Shown here piece by piece: positions 23,862 to 39,075 of a stretch of 64,000 nt of DNA. The notes below the pieces were generated by a model, which made no database searches, was not told the origin of the DNA, and worked only from the letters and a program-made list of their open reading frames with translations. Location of the stretch: positions 124,001-188,000 of the forward strand of contig JACGCN010000017.1 of the NCBI GenBank assembly GCA_014905825.1, given 5' to 3'. The position numbers and the translations under genes were made by a program. Position 1 is the stretch's first letter, and each line of letters opens with the position of its first letter. The DNA comes from Lyophyllum atratum. Taxonomy: Eukaryota; Basidiomycota; Agaricomycetes; Agaricales; Lyophyllaceae.

Positions 23862-23950
23862 TGCTGTTGTTTTAGCTCTGTATTTGTATCTTGAGGGTAT
23901 CGTATCTCGATGGTAGCGATATCTGTATAATGCGTCTCTGATACCCCGTC

Positions 23951-24728
23951 TTATGTACGACCACGCTCAAGTACCTCCCACTTGTCGTTAGCCCACTCAA
24001 CGATCGATCCCTCCTTCCAGTCCTCTACCTCCCGATTGTTGGGGAGATGTACGATGTGCCCATGTACGACACTCGTCGTTGAGTACCTGATCGACCATTT
24101 CCCGCCCAGCTTCTCCGCCTGCCAGGCCCAAAACACCCCATCTTTTGCCCGGCCCAGCGCAATCTCCCAACAACCCAGGCGTGCTCGCCATGTTGTTCCA
24201 GAGTCGTTCTCCAAGAAAAGCACCGTTTCGGCATCCTTTTCTTCTTCATCTAACCAGATCTCCTCAAACGGTGTTATCTTTCCGGTTTCGGGATTGATCA
24301 TCTCCCCCTCTTCCAGTGTAGTTCCGTCAGGCAGGTTGGTATTGGTCCCGCTGTCTTCGACTTGGTCCTGTTTCAGCCAATCGTTGACTTCGATATGGGA
24401 TGTGAGTTATATCGATAGGCAGGCAACACACCATTGTCCTTGAATCGATATCGTGTCTGAACCGAATCACATTCGGCGTGTCTGCAGCAAACATAGACCG
24501 TAAGAACTACATGCTATCCGAGAAGCATAGTATCAGTACGAAACCAGGATCTATGGACCGACATCCAGCAAAAGCCCAATCGATCTCTCTTGTGTCTTTG
24601 AAGAACCTTGTATCAAGGAAGACGCCCGTTCTGGCTCCTGTCAGCACAATGGTACTCGTTGGCTCGCTGGCCTTCTCAGGCAACCAACGTATCGACAACC
24701 GAAACGACCGATATGCAGCAGCGGACAT
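23951..24728 (-). CDS. HRI1: HRI1-like protein
   Basis: Matches the fungal HRI1 family, proteins of unclear molecular role; the yeast member has been linked to Hrr25 kinase and Sec72. Length of about 195 residues is near normal. Exon 1 has FRLSIRWLPEKASEPTST, IVLTGARTGVFLDTRFF and IDWAFAGC. Exon 2 has VIRFRHDIDSRTM. Exon 3 has TLEEGEMINPETGKITPFEE and IWLDEEE, then CWEIALGRAKDGVFWAWQAE and IVEWANDKWEVLERG. The order (RW..., VLTG..., DWAFAG, HxIDSR, EEGxxxNPxTG..EEIW) is the HRI1 pattern. Convergent with DAM1, tail-to-tail within 90 bases. Confidence 0.78.
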
Positions 24729-24964
24729 GAAAGTGAAGCGCAGCGTGGATCATTCGTCAAAGATCATGTGCGTATATATGTGTGGAGTCAAGACTGCGAT
24801 AACGTACAAGAGCGACGAGCACTGAGATGAGATGTATGATACGAGTAAGAAATTGAGGTGATATCAGCGAGGAAACGATATGTGCAAGTAGCGTAGAAAA
24901 GAAACAAAATTGGACAAGAAAAAAAAGGCGCAAGCGATATCAAACACATAGCACGTCCACGCAT

Positions 24965-27900
24965 CTACTGCCAGTATCCCTGCTGCTGACCGCGATACTG
25001 GTAGAAGTTGCCATCATTGCCTCCCTGTGGGTAGCCAAGATGGGCTTGTGGTCCACCTTGGGGGTGATGCGCGCTCTGCTGGGGTGCACCTACACCGCCA
25101 GCACCTCCAGCACCACCAGCCCCTGCACCAAACCTAGCGGCTCCGCCATAAAATCCTTGTCCCTGAGGACCTTGTCCCCCTTGGCCTTGTCCTTGACTCT
25201 GGGCCTGGACCTGGCCTTGCTGCTGACCTGCACCTCGACCGGCGGCCACTCCTCCAACATCCTTCGGGGCATAAGGTTTGTACGAGGTCTCAGGCGATCC
25301 CGCACCCCTTGGACCACCAGCGTTCGACGCCTGCCCTCCAGCACCACCCGTGCCCTGGCTACCGAGACCCATGAATCCTTGCATTCCTTGGCCGGCACCT
25401 CCATAAAGCTGCTTGCCGTACTCGCCAGCGCCAACACCACCCTGTCCAAGGCCAAGCCCATGAGAGTGTTGCTGGGAGTGCTGGGAGTGCTGAGGATGTT
25501 GTGGATAGTCGTCGTAGGCTCCTCCTTGCGGGTACAGACCCTGGTTATAGGGATTGGCTTGCGGCTGAACGCTCACGCCGACGCCAGCACCGGGCTGCTT
25601 CGCGACAGGGCTAGGTGCGGATCCAGGCCCGGGGGCAGGCTGGTACATAGTAGGGTACTTGTATGGCTGGGGAACAGCGGCGTAGTTAGGGCCGTATCCG
25701 TAGAACTGCTGGCTTTGCGGATAAGTGTAGTAGGGATAGGGAGCGGGGTAACCCTGTTGGGGCGCCTGAGCCGGCTGCGGTTGTCCGCCAGCGTGCAGCG
25801 AGCCATGGGGCTGAGTTGCTTGTGCGCTGGAAGGTGGGATACCGCCAGACGCAGGAGGCTGCTGCTGAGTTCCCGGCAGACCCTTGACATCTTCGTGGCC
25901 GAGGACATTCCTGTTCCCGAATCCACTTTGCTGGTAAGTGTCATAGAAGCCCTGGTGTGCACATGAATTTTCGTCGTCCGACATAGTGCTGAATAACTTA
26001 CGCGTTGATTATCACCATACCCATAGTCCTGCGCTCCAAAGCCACCGAGATGCGATGCTTGCTGATGCTGACCTTGAGCACCGAGCTGTCCAAACGAACC
26101 ATAATGACTGTCTTGCGCCGGTCCAGCAGGGGGTGTGGGGGTGTGGAAATAAGGCGCAGCAGCCGCTGCTTCGCCACGTCCGAAATAGTTCGAATGTGTA
26201 GCATTTTGTTGCTGCTGGGATTGCGCCTGCTGCGAAGGATCGATGTGCGTGGGCAGGCCGTGTTGCGCGTATTGGTTGTGGGTCTGAGGGGCATGTTGGG
26301 GGTGTTGGTTTTGCTGCTGTTGGTGAAGTTGCTGTTGGTGGGCAGACGCTAGTGAGTGTTGCTGGGCCTGATGATGCTGGGCCTGGTGCTGGGCCTGTTG
26401 CTGCTGAGCATGTTGGGCTTGTTGATGCGATTGTTGAGCGAACTGTTGAATGGGAGAAGCGGCGGCAGCGGTATGAGGGGGTGCCTGCTGCATAGGCTGA
26501 GGTACAGATGCGGGGATAGAGTGGAGGGTTGCGTTGGGTTGAAGTGGGGGAGCCTGCGAGGTCGGAGGTTGAGCTTGCTGTTGGGAGAAGATGGTAGAGC
26601 CGAGGGAAGTAGATGCAGGCGCGGTGGAAGGTGGAGGCGGGGGTGGAAGGTCTTGCTGAACAGGTGCTTGTGCTTGAGCGACTGGGGGCGATGGAGGTTC
26701 TGGTGCGGCTGTTGGCGCTTCAGGCTCGGATCTAAATGACCGATTAATATCAAAGAAGATTCCGAGCAAGACAAAGAAAACACGCACGGGGTTGAATCCA
26801 GGAGACTCTCCCCTCCGAGACTCAGGCTGCCAAACTGCATTCCAACTTTTTCAATTCCAGTACCAAATGAACTCGGCATTACGACTGGCTGGTCGATATT
26901 TTTGTACCTAGCGCTGCTGCGGTGGGCACCAGCAGCAGGACGTCCGGAGAGTTTTGGAGATGGTGTGGCGGCAGCTGTTTGAGAGAGCACAGGGGTCGCG
27001 AGAGTCAGAAGAGGTGCTGGCTCTGATTTCGATGCAGGTAATTGCTGCTGCTTTTCGAGTTCGATAGAAACAGTCTCCAGGGTTGTCTCTACTTCCGCCT
27101 CATGCTGTTGTGGGGGCTGTACCTCAGCCTGCTCTACTGTGGAGCCTTCCACTTCTGCAGTCGATGTCCAAGCTTCCGGAACGGATGCAGTGGCCTTAGT
27201 CTGCAGTTCGTCGTCCCATGTTGGCGCCTGAGCAGTGGTAGGCTCTTCCCAGCTTTGAGGGTGAGACTCCGGTTCAGTTTCCGGAGCTGAGGGCTGGGGT
27301 ACTGCAGAAGGGGGGGCGGGGTGAGAAGGCACAGCAGAAACGGGTGCGGGAGCAGGGGGAGGAGTCGGCTTCTCTTGGGGTCTGCAAATATATGAGCTAA
27401 AAGCGAAGAAGAAATAATACGAAACGTACCGCGCAATCTGCGCCCACGACAGCTTTGAAGTCGCAGGTTTCGAGACCGATTTGCTCGGAGGTACATTTGC
27501 TGAAGCAGACGATCCATTTGGTTCGGTGTCGCCACCCCACGTGGACGTTGTGCTGGCACCACCCCGAGAAGAGGGCGTTGATAAACCCGGTGCCGGAATA
27601 TGAGAAGACGATGCCTCCGTCCAACCAACGGCCGGCACGACCCCGTTCTGGTGAGTGGTCGATTCTGGTACGACGGGCGTCGGCGCGTCAGCCGAGTCGG
27701 AGACGTCCTGATGGTCGGTCGAAGGAGTAGGGGTCCCATCTGCGTGAGCTGGTTTAGGGCTCCCGGCTCTGGGGCTTCGACCATTGACAGCACCGCCCCT
27801 CGGGGGGCCGCCACGGCCGCGGAGAGCAGCGCCGCCACGACCAGGTCCGCCTCTCCCACCTCTTCCACCCCTAGCTCCCCGAAAGTCTCCCCGAGGAGGG

Positions 27901-28275
27901 ATTGACTCTTTGGAGCCCTGAGCAGAAGAGGGCGCTTTCTTGTCCTTTTTGCGAGAAACCGAACCCCACTGCTCGGCAACACCTAGTACAAAAGATGAAA
28001 AGAAAAATCGACAAAGAGGGTGGAAATGGGCATACCGTCGCTAATTCTGGTAGCTGCAAGCTCTACATCACCATGAACCTCGACAAGCAACGACTGCAGG
28101 TCTTTTGGAGACAAGAAAGATGAGACGCGCCTAAATTTAAGCATGTTCACGGCTCACCATCGTTTGACCAGCTTGGAAAGAGTTCTTGGAGTGTGCGAGC
28201 TTGTTGACGATACTTGGAGTTGTCAGCGGCTTCAGGGGGCTGTTGGGAACGGAGAGCGGATTTGTACTGGGACAT
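24965..28275 (-). CDS. DEF1: RNA polymerase II degradation factor DEF1-like (CUE domain, Gln-rich)
   Basis: Nuclear/cytosolic adaptor that promotes ubiquitination and removal of stalled RNA polymerase II. About 900 residues. The N-terminal CUE-type ubiquitin-binding helix bundle is at about 25-65 (YRQQARTLQELFPSWSNDDL, QSLLVEVHGDVELAATRISD, VAEQWGSVSRKK). An Arg/Gly-rich patch (RGARGGRGGRGGPGRGG), Pro/Glu/Gln-rich stretches and SKLSWAQIARPQEK follow. Then long poly-Gln/His tracts, and a conserved FGSFGQLGAQGQ ... YGYGDNQR and FGNRNVLGHEDVKGLPG motif, and a C-terminus of Gly/Gln repeats ending YRGQQQGYWQ. The CUE-then-Gln-rich layout is that of DEF1. The low-complexity half is likely to be unstructured and hard to align. 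Head-to-head with the MAPKKK-like gene, 256 bases apart. Confidence 0.83.
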
Positions 28276-28531
28276 GGTGGACGACGATGGAGATGGTGCT
28301 GAATGCAAAATATTTCCAACGTCAGAAGGGCGGGCCTTGAAATTATGCGTGGGAAAGTGCAAGCGGATAGCAATGCACTGCTAAGTCAATGCAGCTGTGG
28401 ATATCATGTTCACCTCGGCGCTTCGACGCGCAGTATTTAACTAATGCCCCTGATACCTCCCGAATCCATCAGCTGAGTTTTATTGACCCCAGTCGCCATC
28501 CTAGCTGCCTCTTCAACGTTCCACCTCTACC

Positions 28532-31146
28532 ATGGAGGCAACCCGGCCAGACTTCCCGTCTAGCTTGTCCCCTCAAGTTCTCAACTCCCCACCACGACCC
28601 GCCCGTACCCCTGTTCATAGCCCTCTCCTCAGCCCTGGTTCTCCGTCACCGCCGTCTTCTCGGCGAATACTGGTTGTCGTTACCGTCGATGCCGAGCGCT
28701 ACACTCCAGTTGATTTAACTGATGTCCTTGACGAGGGAGCCGTAATTCGCCACCGTATACTCAACAAGGTACCGTCATCAGCCTATCATTGCACGTACTC
28801 TCATTCATGGTCTTAAATCCAGCTCAGTATCTGGGATGAGGACGACCAAGAGCGGTCACTTATCTACGAGACCCAGATCGGCGCTCTACCTATAGGCGAG
28901 CCCTTGACAGATCAAGTGTTGTCCGAAATGTGCCACGAACGTGGTGACAGCAGAGCTTCACTTGTCTTCATTGTTCAGCGCCCGCCACCACGAATTACAA
29001 ACCCACAAACCTCCCAACATCCGGGCAACTCTGATGCCGCCAGAGACCTTACCAGCCCATCTACAGCCCAACGACAGCGAAACAGGTCGCACACCTCCAA
29101 TGACCAGGTTTAATTGGCCTCTGTTATCCGTAATTATCAAGACCTAACCCAATGCATTCTAGCAATCGTTAGCACCTCCTACAGCAAATGGACACAGGCC
29201 AGAAGTCCTCAGTACACCGCCGCGTCGCACCCGTTCACCACATCGTACTACGCGTCCGACAGATATCTCGGTTGAGGGACATGGCAATGCCAATTTGGAT
29301 GAGCGGCAGCCTCGGCGAGTGCGGCCTTTACCTGCAATACCTACACCAACCTCATCACCCAACTCGGGGAACTCGATGGGGCATGATCCATACCCACATA
29401 TCCAAGCTGTTACCAATGAATTCGATGATCTGTATAACTATGCCCCTGTGCAGGCGACCTTGCAAGTAGTAGAACCCCACCGTGCTGATGGAGCTCAAAT
29501 CAGTGAGGCCAGTCCTACTAATCCTTCTAATCGACCAGTGTCGCCAAAGCCCATGCTTCCTGACGGTCGAACTTCACCACGCCGTCCGGTTGGTAGTCAT
29601 ACCCCGTCCCCAGCTACTAATGTTCCTTCAAATAAGCCAGCGCTGCCAAGGCTCGCGCTGCCTAACAGCGAACCTTCAGCACGCGGTCCAATTGCTAGTC
29701 GTACTCCATCCCCAGCACCAAGTGAGCAGCATGGTATCTGCGCATGTCTTCACCTCACACCCTGTTCAAGCTCCTCTCAAATGGGTGCGAGGAAGGCTCA
29801 TCGGAAAAGGAAAATATGGCCGTGTCTACATGGCTCTAGATCCTACGAAAGGAGAGATCATGGCCGTCAAGCAGATAGAGATTCCAGAAGATCGTCCGGG
29901 CTCACGATCACTTGTTGAGGCCCTCAAATTTGAAAGCGAACTTCTTCGCACACTGAGCCATGAGAATATCGTCAAGTACATCCACTTCGAGGAGATTGCG
30001 ACACTCGCAAATATGTGTGTATCACTGCAGGCATCGCAATGCAAAATATCTTTTGAACATAATCCATTCATTTTCCGTAGCTTCATGGAATATGTCCCTG
30101 GCGGTACATTATCGAGCACCCTGAAGAAATTTAGGCCATTCTCGCAAAACATCACAAAATCATTTATTGCCCAGATCCTCAATTGCATATCTTCACACCC
30201 ATAAGGTCCTTCACCGGGTCAGCCGATTTAATGATCCCTCATCCATGTGCCGTGTTAGCTGAAGCCTCACACTACTTTTAGGACCTCAAAGCTGATAACA
30301 TTCTTGTTCAGACTGACGGGACATGCAAGATCTCTGACTTTCCCATCTCGAAGCATGCAGACAACGATGGACTGGTGTTTACCGCTCTTCAGGGCTCTCT
30401 ATACTGGATGGCGCCTGAAGTCATCAATACGAGCAAGCAGGGTTATACCGCCAAAGTCGATATCTGGAGTCTCGGATGCCTCATTCTCGAAATGTGGACT
30501 GATGCCCGTCCATGGAAGGGTCTGGAGGCCGTAAGCGTAATGTTCAACGAACGTAGGCCAATCCTTCCATGCTGCTCCTTACCTTCGTAACCCAAAGGCC
30601 TACAGCTATACCAAGCAAAACAGCCACCGCCGTTGCCAGCAGATTTGTCTCTTACCGATGTCGCGCAAGACTTCTACAACAAGTGCTTTACCATGTGCGA
30701 CGAGACTCTCTCACTGTTATACCGTGTAGCGCTTAACAATTCATCGTCGTAACGACAGGGATCCGATTGTGCGGCCCTCGGCAATTGAGCTTCAAGGCCA
30801 TCCATACCTTGTGCTTCCTGTGAACTGGAGCTTCACCGGCTTCGAGGATGCAACCATTGACAGTCCCATCGCATCGGAAACAAGTCCAAGTCCAAAGTCG
30901 ACTACCTCTATGTTGCAGCCAGACCCTACGGACAAGCCTTTGCCACAAACTTCTCTCGGCGGCTTCCTTCGATACTCGTCGGCAGTGGAGAAGCCTGCAG
31001 CGTGGCTAAACGCGAACCGATTAGATCTCATATATACTGTTCAAGCCAGGTTTCGACTTTTCGCACGGACGGAATGTACTGAATGGGCTAGCAGCTCCAT
31101 ATTGTTTCCGGTGAAGTTATATGTTCCCACTAGAAACCGTGGCTGA
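28532..31146 (+). pseudogene. BCK1-like MAPKKK, frame-disrupted, probable pseudogene
   Basis: Related to the MAP kinase kinase kinase of the fungal cell-wall integrity pathway. The N-terminal domain has RRILVVVTVDAERYTPVDLT and SLIYETQIGALPIGEPLTD, as in fungal BCK1 proteins. A Pro/Ser-rich linker follows. The kinase domain starts with VRGRLIGKGKYGRVYMALD and IMAVKQIE, then FMEYVPGGTLSSTLKKF. Near 30180 the frame breaks. FIAQILN is followed by a premature stop, while AYLHTHKVLHR continues in another frame, as if 5 bases (two codons less one base) were lost. The DFG motif is DFP (KISDFPISKHAD), and the rest (GSLYWMAPEVI, DIWSLGCLILEMWTDARPW) is intact. No GT-AG intron can bridge the break. It is either a recently decayed gene or carries a base-calling error at the break. 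The 3' end overlaps the start of the next kinase by 26 bases. Confidence 0.65.
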
Positions 31147-32758
31147 TTTACAAACCACACAGCGCCTTACGATATTCACTTATGGGACCCTCGACGACGT
31201 GGCGGAGCTACAGGCTTGTGTCGCGACCTGGAAATCATGGGATACTCTCAAGTCCTTGTACTGCTTTAAAGAGATCAGTGACCAACTGCGCTCGTTCCAC
31301 GCAGACATCGATGCTGTGGATGGGTTGAAGGAGATTGTAGCCCTCGATGTTGATGCTATCTGCGTCCGACTTTTCGAAGTCGTGAGTAGCGCAGAGCAGT
31401 ACAAACGCGTTGTTGATCTTCGCGGGGACAAAGCTCAATCTATGCTTGATTTGTTCCAAATGGTACGTCATCTGCTTCGTATCTCCAATCATTGCCTGTG
31501 ATACAAGTTCTATGACAGCTACTCGATCTTCCCCGTCTCGACACCATATTCAGAAGCCCGTTTATGAATGCATTACTCCGACTTTCCAGGAGATCAGGCC
31601 TTTATCCCAACCTCCTTCTACAAAATCAGGTGTCTCTGGATGGCGCTGATGCGGTTGCTGCTGGACAGTTCGGTGATGTATGGAAAGGGAAGTTTCAGAA
31701 TCAGCAAGTTGCTGTCAAAGTCTTGAAGGTATACGTGACGTCTGATTTGACTGAACACTTCAAGGTTAGTCCTGTTCTACCATCCGCACACCTTGGCTAA
31801 CACCTCCTTGAAGAAAGTCCTTCATGAGACACTGATATGGCGCCAGTTACGACACACCAACGTGCTTCCATTCCTTTGTCTACATCACGTCAACAACAAT
31901 CAGACGAAGATTGGCCTGGTCTCGCCTTGGATGGACAATGGTAATGTTCAATCATTTTTGCGACGAGTCTCTGATGCGAATCGCGTCTCGCTGGTGAGTA
32001 ACATCCGTTAGACACAGGACTCGAGACCTCAGATTATTTTAGGTCATAGATATCGCAGAAGGTCTGGAATACCTACACACAATGCAGCCAGCCATCGTTC
32101 ATGGCGATCTCAAAGCTGTGAGAATGCGTATCTTGATTGCTTTCTTTCCTGCTAATTCATCCAAAGGTCAACATCTTGATCACAGACACACATCGCGCGT
32201 GTCTGGCTGATTTTGGACTATCGACAGCGTCCGACTCCCAGGCGCTGAGGCTTTCCTCCTTCTCTTCCAACCACACAGGCGGAACCCCACGATGGACAGC
32301 CCCGGAACTATTGGATGGGTCTCAAGCTACCAACAGCACGAAAAGCGATGTCTATGCTTTCGCATGTGTCTGCTACGAGGTGCTATCTTTGCGTACATCT
32401 CATAAAGTGTCCTGCTCATACGAAGCTGCAGATTTTCTCGGGAAATATTCCTTTCCATGACGTTAACAGTGACTATCCAGTAATTCTAAAAGTGATGAAA
32501 GGCCAAAGGCCTCCTCGGCCCTTGCAATGCCAACCCTGGAAAACTCTTTGCGCGCCCCTGGGGTTGGACGACAGTCTTTGGGATGTCATCCAGCGTTGCT
32601 GGGGGATGGATCCAGAAAAACGCCCTAGCATGTCCGATGCGCTAAACAGCCTACCGCCACGGGCTGACCCACCCCAGCCTGAGGCGGGGCAGTATCTCCG
32701 CCCGCTCGATGATGCACAACGCTTGGAGCTCATAACTTGGGCTGGTAGCGTCTCATAA
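31121..32758 (+). CDS. Tyrosine-kinase-like (TKL) protein kinase with N-terminal helical domain
   Basis: Member of the large Agaricomycete TKL kinase group. About 440 residues over seven exons, with all joins in frame. N-terminal part (1-150): MFPLETVADLQTTQRLTIFT, YKRVVDLRGDKAQSMLDLFQ, LLDLPRLDTIFRSPFMNALL. This is a helical domain commonly found ahead of these kinases, of unknown function. Kinase: DAVAAGQFGDVWKGKFQNQQ (Gly loop, with the first Gly replaced), VAVKVLK, IWRQLRHTNVLPFLCLHH, GLVSPWMDNGNVQSFLR, IAEGLEYLHTMQPAIVHGDL (HGDLKAVNIL replaces HRD), CLADFGLSTA (DFG intact) and TPRWTAPELLDGS. An HGD catalytic loop is usual in this group. Starts just inside the 3' end of the disrupted MAPKKK. 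The start codon choice at 31121 is not certain. Confidence 0.78.
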
Positions 32759-33220
32759 TTCCCGGACGGCGTTTTGCAGCACCACGAGCGGATTATTCGC
32801 ATGTGACGATTCATGGCTTTTACGTCCCCAAGCCAAGGTACTTCTCACAATCTCAAATTTGGACACAATCGAGAACTACCAGTGGGGATCGCCCCTTCCT
32901 TTAGGTACATACTCGGCTGCTGCATGGCGACCGAAAGAGCATCCGGAATTAAGCCATTCGTCCGGCAGGAGGTGGATTTGGGCTAACAAAAGAGAGCTCC
33001 TAGCATAACGATACTAGACTGAGGCCGTACATTTCTTGAAGACAATCCCATACATATAAATTGGATATATGGTACACTACCAGCCGTAGCGAGGGCATCC
33101 GTCCGTGTAATAATGATACGAAAATCCGATCCCTACGCCGTCCATACAAAAACAGACAACAAGAAGAACTGAAAACATTCAAAATAACATCACGCTCCCT
33201 TGATAATCGACGCTGCAATT
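32759..33220. other. Intergenic between TKL kinase and GMC oxidoreductase
   Basis: Convergent 3' flanks. No further open frame or repeat is supported. Confidence 0.5.
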
Positions 33221-36051
<2,831 letters not shown>

Positions 36052-36620
36052 TTGGTCCAAATGGCGATGAGGGGGCTTGGCCAACTGGTAGCGACTTCAG
36101 AGACCTGGTCACGGTTATTATACCTCTGAACACAGGGCCAGTGTTGGATGTTATACACAAGTTCTGACGGTACCTGTTGTAGGTGAATACATATAGTAAC
36201 CAGCCCAACCCTGGCGTCCTGGGTGGCGTGTGCCGTGCTTCCGTACAGGTCGCATGTGGGTATGGCCGAGCACTCGCGTGGTTGCTATAAACGGCTAAGC
36301 ACCATGTTGATGATATATCAATGCAGACTCCAGAGCGGGAAATGGTCTTGAGCGGCCTGGGGGAGGGGAGACCTAGCCTTGGATATGCTTCTCGCGACTA
36401 TCGGGCCCCGAGGGCTGATGGAGGTTGTCATTTGCGTGTTTTCCAGGAACAGGCTCAGTTGAAGTGGGCGTGAATGGTTCTGCCGTGCGATAAGATAAGA
36501 TGAGTTGGACGTGTAACCCTAACCTGATCTGCTTACGTCAGCTGCCACGTCTGGAAAAGAGTGAGGTGGCGATCGAGCGTTGACTTATTCTCCACTACCA
36601 CTTGTTTCTCGTCCCCCACC
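36052..36620. other. Divergent promoter region, GMC oxidoreductase and SEC61
   Basis: 569 bases between two start codons. A TATA-like CTATAAAC is near 36288-36295. No open frame with motifs. Confidence 0.5.
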
Positions 36621-38575
36621 ATGAGCGGATGTCTGTCTTTCTCTATGCTTTCTCGTGTTCTATTTGCTGACCTCCTCTCCAGTTCGGTTTCTGAATCTCG
36701 TCCGTCCGTTCCTTCCCATCCTCCCCGAGGTCTCGTCACCGGATCGCAAGGTAAAATAGAACATATCCTACTTTACTTTTCGATTCTCAAGCACCACCCC
36801 AGGTTCCCTTCAACCAAAAAATACTCTGGACGGCCGTAACCCTGCTCATTTTCCTCGTATGTTCCCAAGTTCCCCTGTACGGCATCATGTCGTCCGACTC
36901 GTCCGACCCGCTCTACTGGATGCGAGTCATCTTGGCCTCGAATCGCGGTACTCTCATGGAACTCGGTATCACACCCATCGTCACCTCCGGAATGATTATG
37001 CAACTTCTCGCTGGCGCTAACCTGATTGACGTCGACTTTGCGTTAAAGGAGGATCGCGCTCTTTTCAGCGGCGGGCAGAAACGTGAGTGCTTCTCACCTA
37101 GTCCATTTCGCGAAGTCTTGGTATTGGATTGCATTGGACTCGAATAAACGTGAACGGCGCGCAGTAATGCCATGTTGCATAGGCGCGTTGTCGTAACCCC
37201 ATTCACATTTTCGTCATACTGCAGACTATTTTTACTTTGATTACTGACGAACGTCTTTCCATGATTCAGTCTTTGCTCTTATCATCTCGCTCGGTCAGGC
37301 CACCGTCTATGTCCTCACTGGACTCTACGGTCAACCCAGCGACCTCGGCGCAGGTGTCTGCCTTCTGCTCATCATCCAGCTAGTCGTCGCCGCTCTCATC
37401 GTTATCCTCCTCGACGAGCTTCTCCAAAAGGGCTACGGTCTTGGCTCCGGTATCAACCTCTTCATTGCGACCAACATCTGCGAGTCCATCGTTTGGAAGG
37501 CATTCTCCCCCACCACCGTCAACACCGGCCGTGGCCCCGAGTTCGAAGGCGCCCTCGTTGCTCTCTTCCACCTCCTTTTCACCTGGAACGACAAGGGCCG
37601 CGCCCTCCGTGAGGCCTTTTGGCGTGACCGTCTCCCCAACGTCATGAATCTCATCGCCACCATTGTTATCTTTGCCGTTGTCATCTACCTCCAGGGCTTC
37701 CGTGTCGAGATCCCCGTCAAGAGCAACAAATTCCGCGGCCAACGTGGTTCTTACCCCATCAAGCTCTTCTACACTTCGAACATGCCCATCATGCTGGAGT
37801 CCGCCTTAACCTCGAACGTCTTCATTGTTTCGCAGATGCTCGCCACCCGTTTCCCGTCAAACTTCTTCGTCAAGCTTCTTGGCGTCTGGGAGGTGTGTTT
37901 TCTTTTTTTTCTCTCGATATAAGTCTTTGCTCATTGCCCGTCAGCCGATGGATGACTCTCCTCAACTGGTCGCCAAGTCAGGCATTGCCTACTACATCTC
38001 CCCCCCTCACACAATGAAGGAGGCGATCCTCGACCCTATTCATACCGCTGTCTACATCACATTCATGCTCTCCGCCTGCGCCCTTTTCTCCAAGACCTGG
38101 ATTGAAGTCTCTGGTTCCGGCCCTCGGGACGTTGCCAAGCAACTTAAGGATCAGCAGATGGTGCGTCTCTCATCTGTCCCTTAGCTGCGATGACTGACGT
38201 TGCAATACTACAGGTCATGGCTGGCCACCGTGAAGGTTCCATGTACAAGGAGCTGAAGCGTATCATTCCCACCGCTGCCGCTTTTGGTGGTGCCATCCTC
38301 GGTCTTTTGTCCGTCGCCGCCGATCTCATGGGAGCCATCGGCAGTGGAACCGGTATCCTCATGGCCGTTACTATTATTTACAGCTGTGCGTATATTTGAT
38401 TCCGTTCTGCTTGTTTCCATTGGCTGATCCCGCTTTCTTGCTCATCAGACTGGGAGATTGGTATGAGGGTGAGTGCCTTTTCTGTGTTCCCGTGTTTGAA
38501 TATATGGCTGACGGTATATCTTACTTCTAGGAATCTGGTGGTCCGGAAATGGCCGCGTTTGGTGACTTGATGTAA
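36621..38575 (+). CDS. SEC61: Protein transport protein SEC61 alpha subunit
   Basis: Pore-forming subunit of the ER translocon that moves secretory and membrane proteins across or into the ER. About 475 residues with ten predicted membrane spans, the usual size. The initiator exon is only 10 bases (MSG plus one base), then [55 protein letters not shown] and [17 protein letters not shown]. The plug and early spans precede [20 protein letters not shown] and [20 protein letters not shown]. Later come [23 protein letters not shown] loops, [20 protein letters not shown] (the cytosolic loop that binds ribosomes) and the C-terminal [11 protein letters not shown]. The identification is certain. Small 3' exons (YWEIGMR and ESGG...) are both clear. 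Confidence 0.96.
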
Positions 38576-39075
38576 AATCTCTACCCGTTGTCCTATCAAT
38601 AGATGAGTACATCGAGCGCAATGGGATGAAATTTGGAGAACGTCAACGTGCCCGTGAGGTCCCGCGGGCGTGATTACTGACGGAAGGGGGGTGGTCGGTT
38701 ATTGGAGGGAGGAGAAAAAAACGAAGAGGAGGTTCAGCATGCTGGGCTCTTCGATGTGTTTCCTACTTATCACCGCCGCTCATGTAATTCATTTTATTTG
38801 GTTTCATGCCGATCCATCGTTGAGGGTGAGCTATTGAGTATCATGGTAATGGGAATGGTTAATCGGTTCCTGTATTTCCTTGCCCATGGGGCCCTTGAAA
38901 TACTGCCAAGGCTAAATAAGACGTTTTCGACGACGAGCCTTGGGATGAGCCTTAGACTTCAGTGCATGTGTCCGGATTGTGCCACCGTCGTGACGAACGA
39001 TGAATTCAGCTCAGCAACAGGAGCAGTGATACAGTACACTGGTAGTTATAAGTCATCATACATACATCGCCTCAC
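38576..39075. other. Intergenic between SEC61 and small hypothetical gene
   Basis: 3' flanks of two convergent genes. No motif-bearing open frame. Confidence 0.5.

Noticed and set aside
27400..27700. Plus-strand frames opposite DEF1
   Set aside because: They are antisense to well supported DEF1 exons with CUE and SKLSWAQIAR sequence.
30541..30610. Possible lost splice donor in the MAPKKK after VSVMFN
   Set aside because: A GT donor at GAAC|GTAGGC with an acceptor at ACCAAG joins NE-P-KQPPPLP in frame, so no extra defect is needed.
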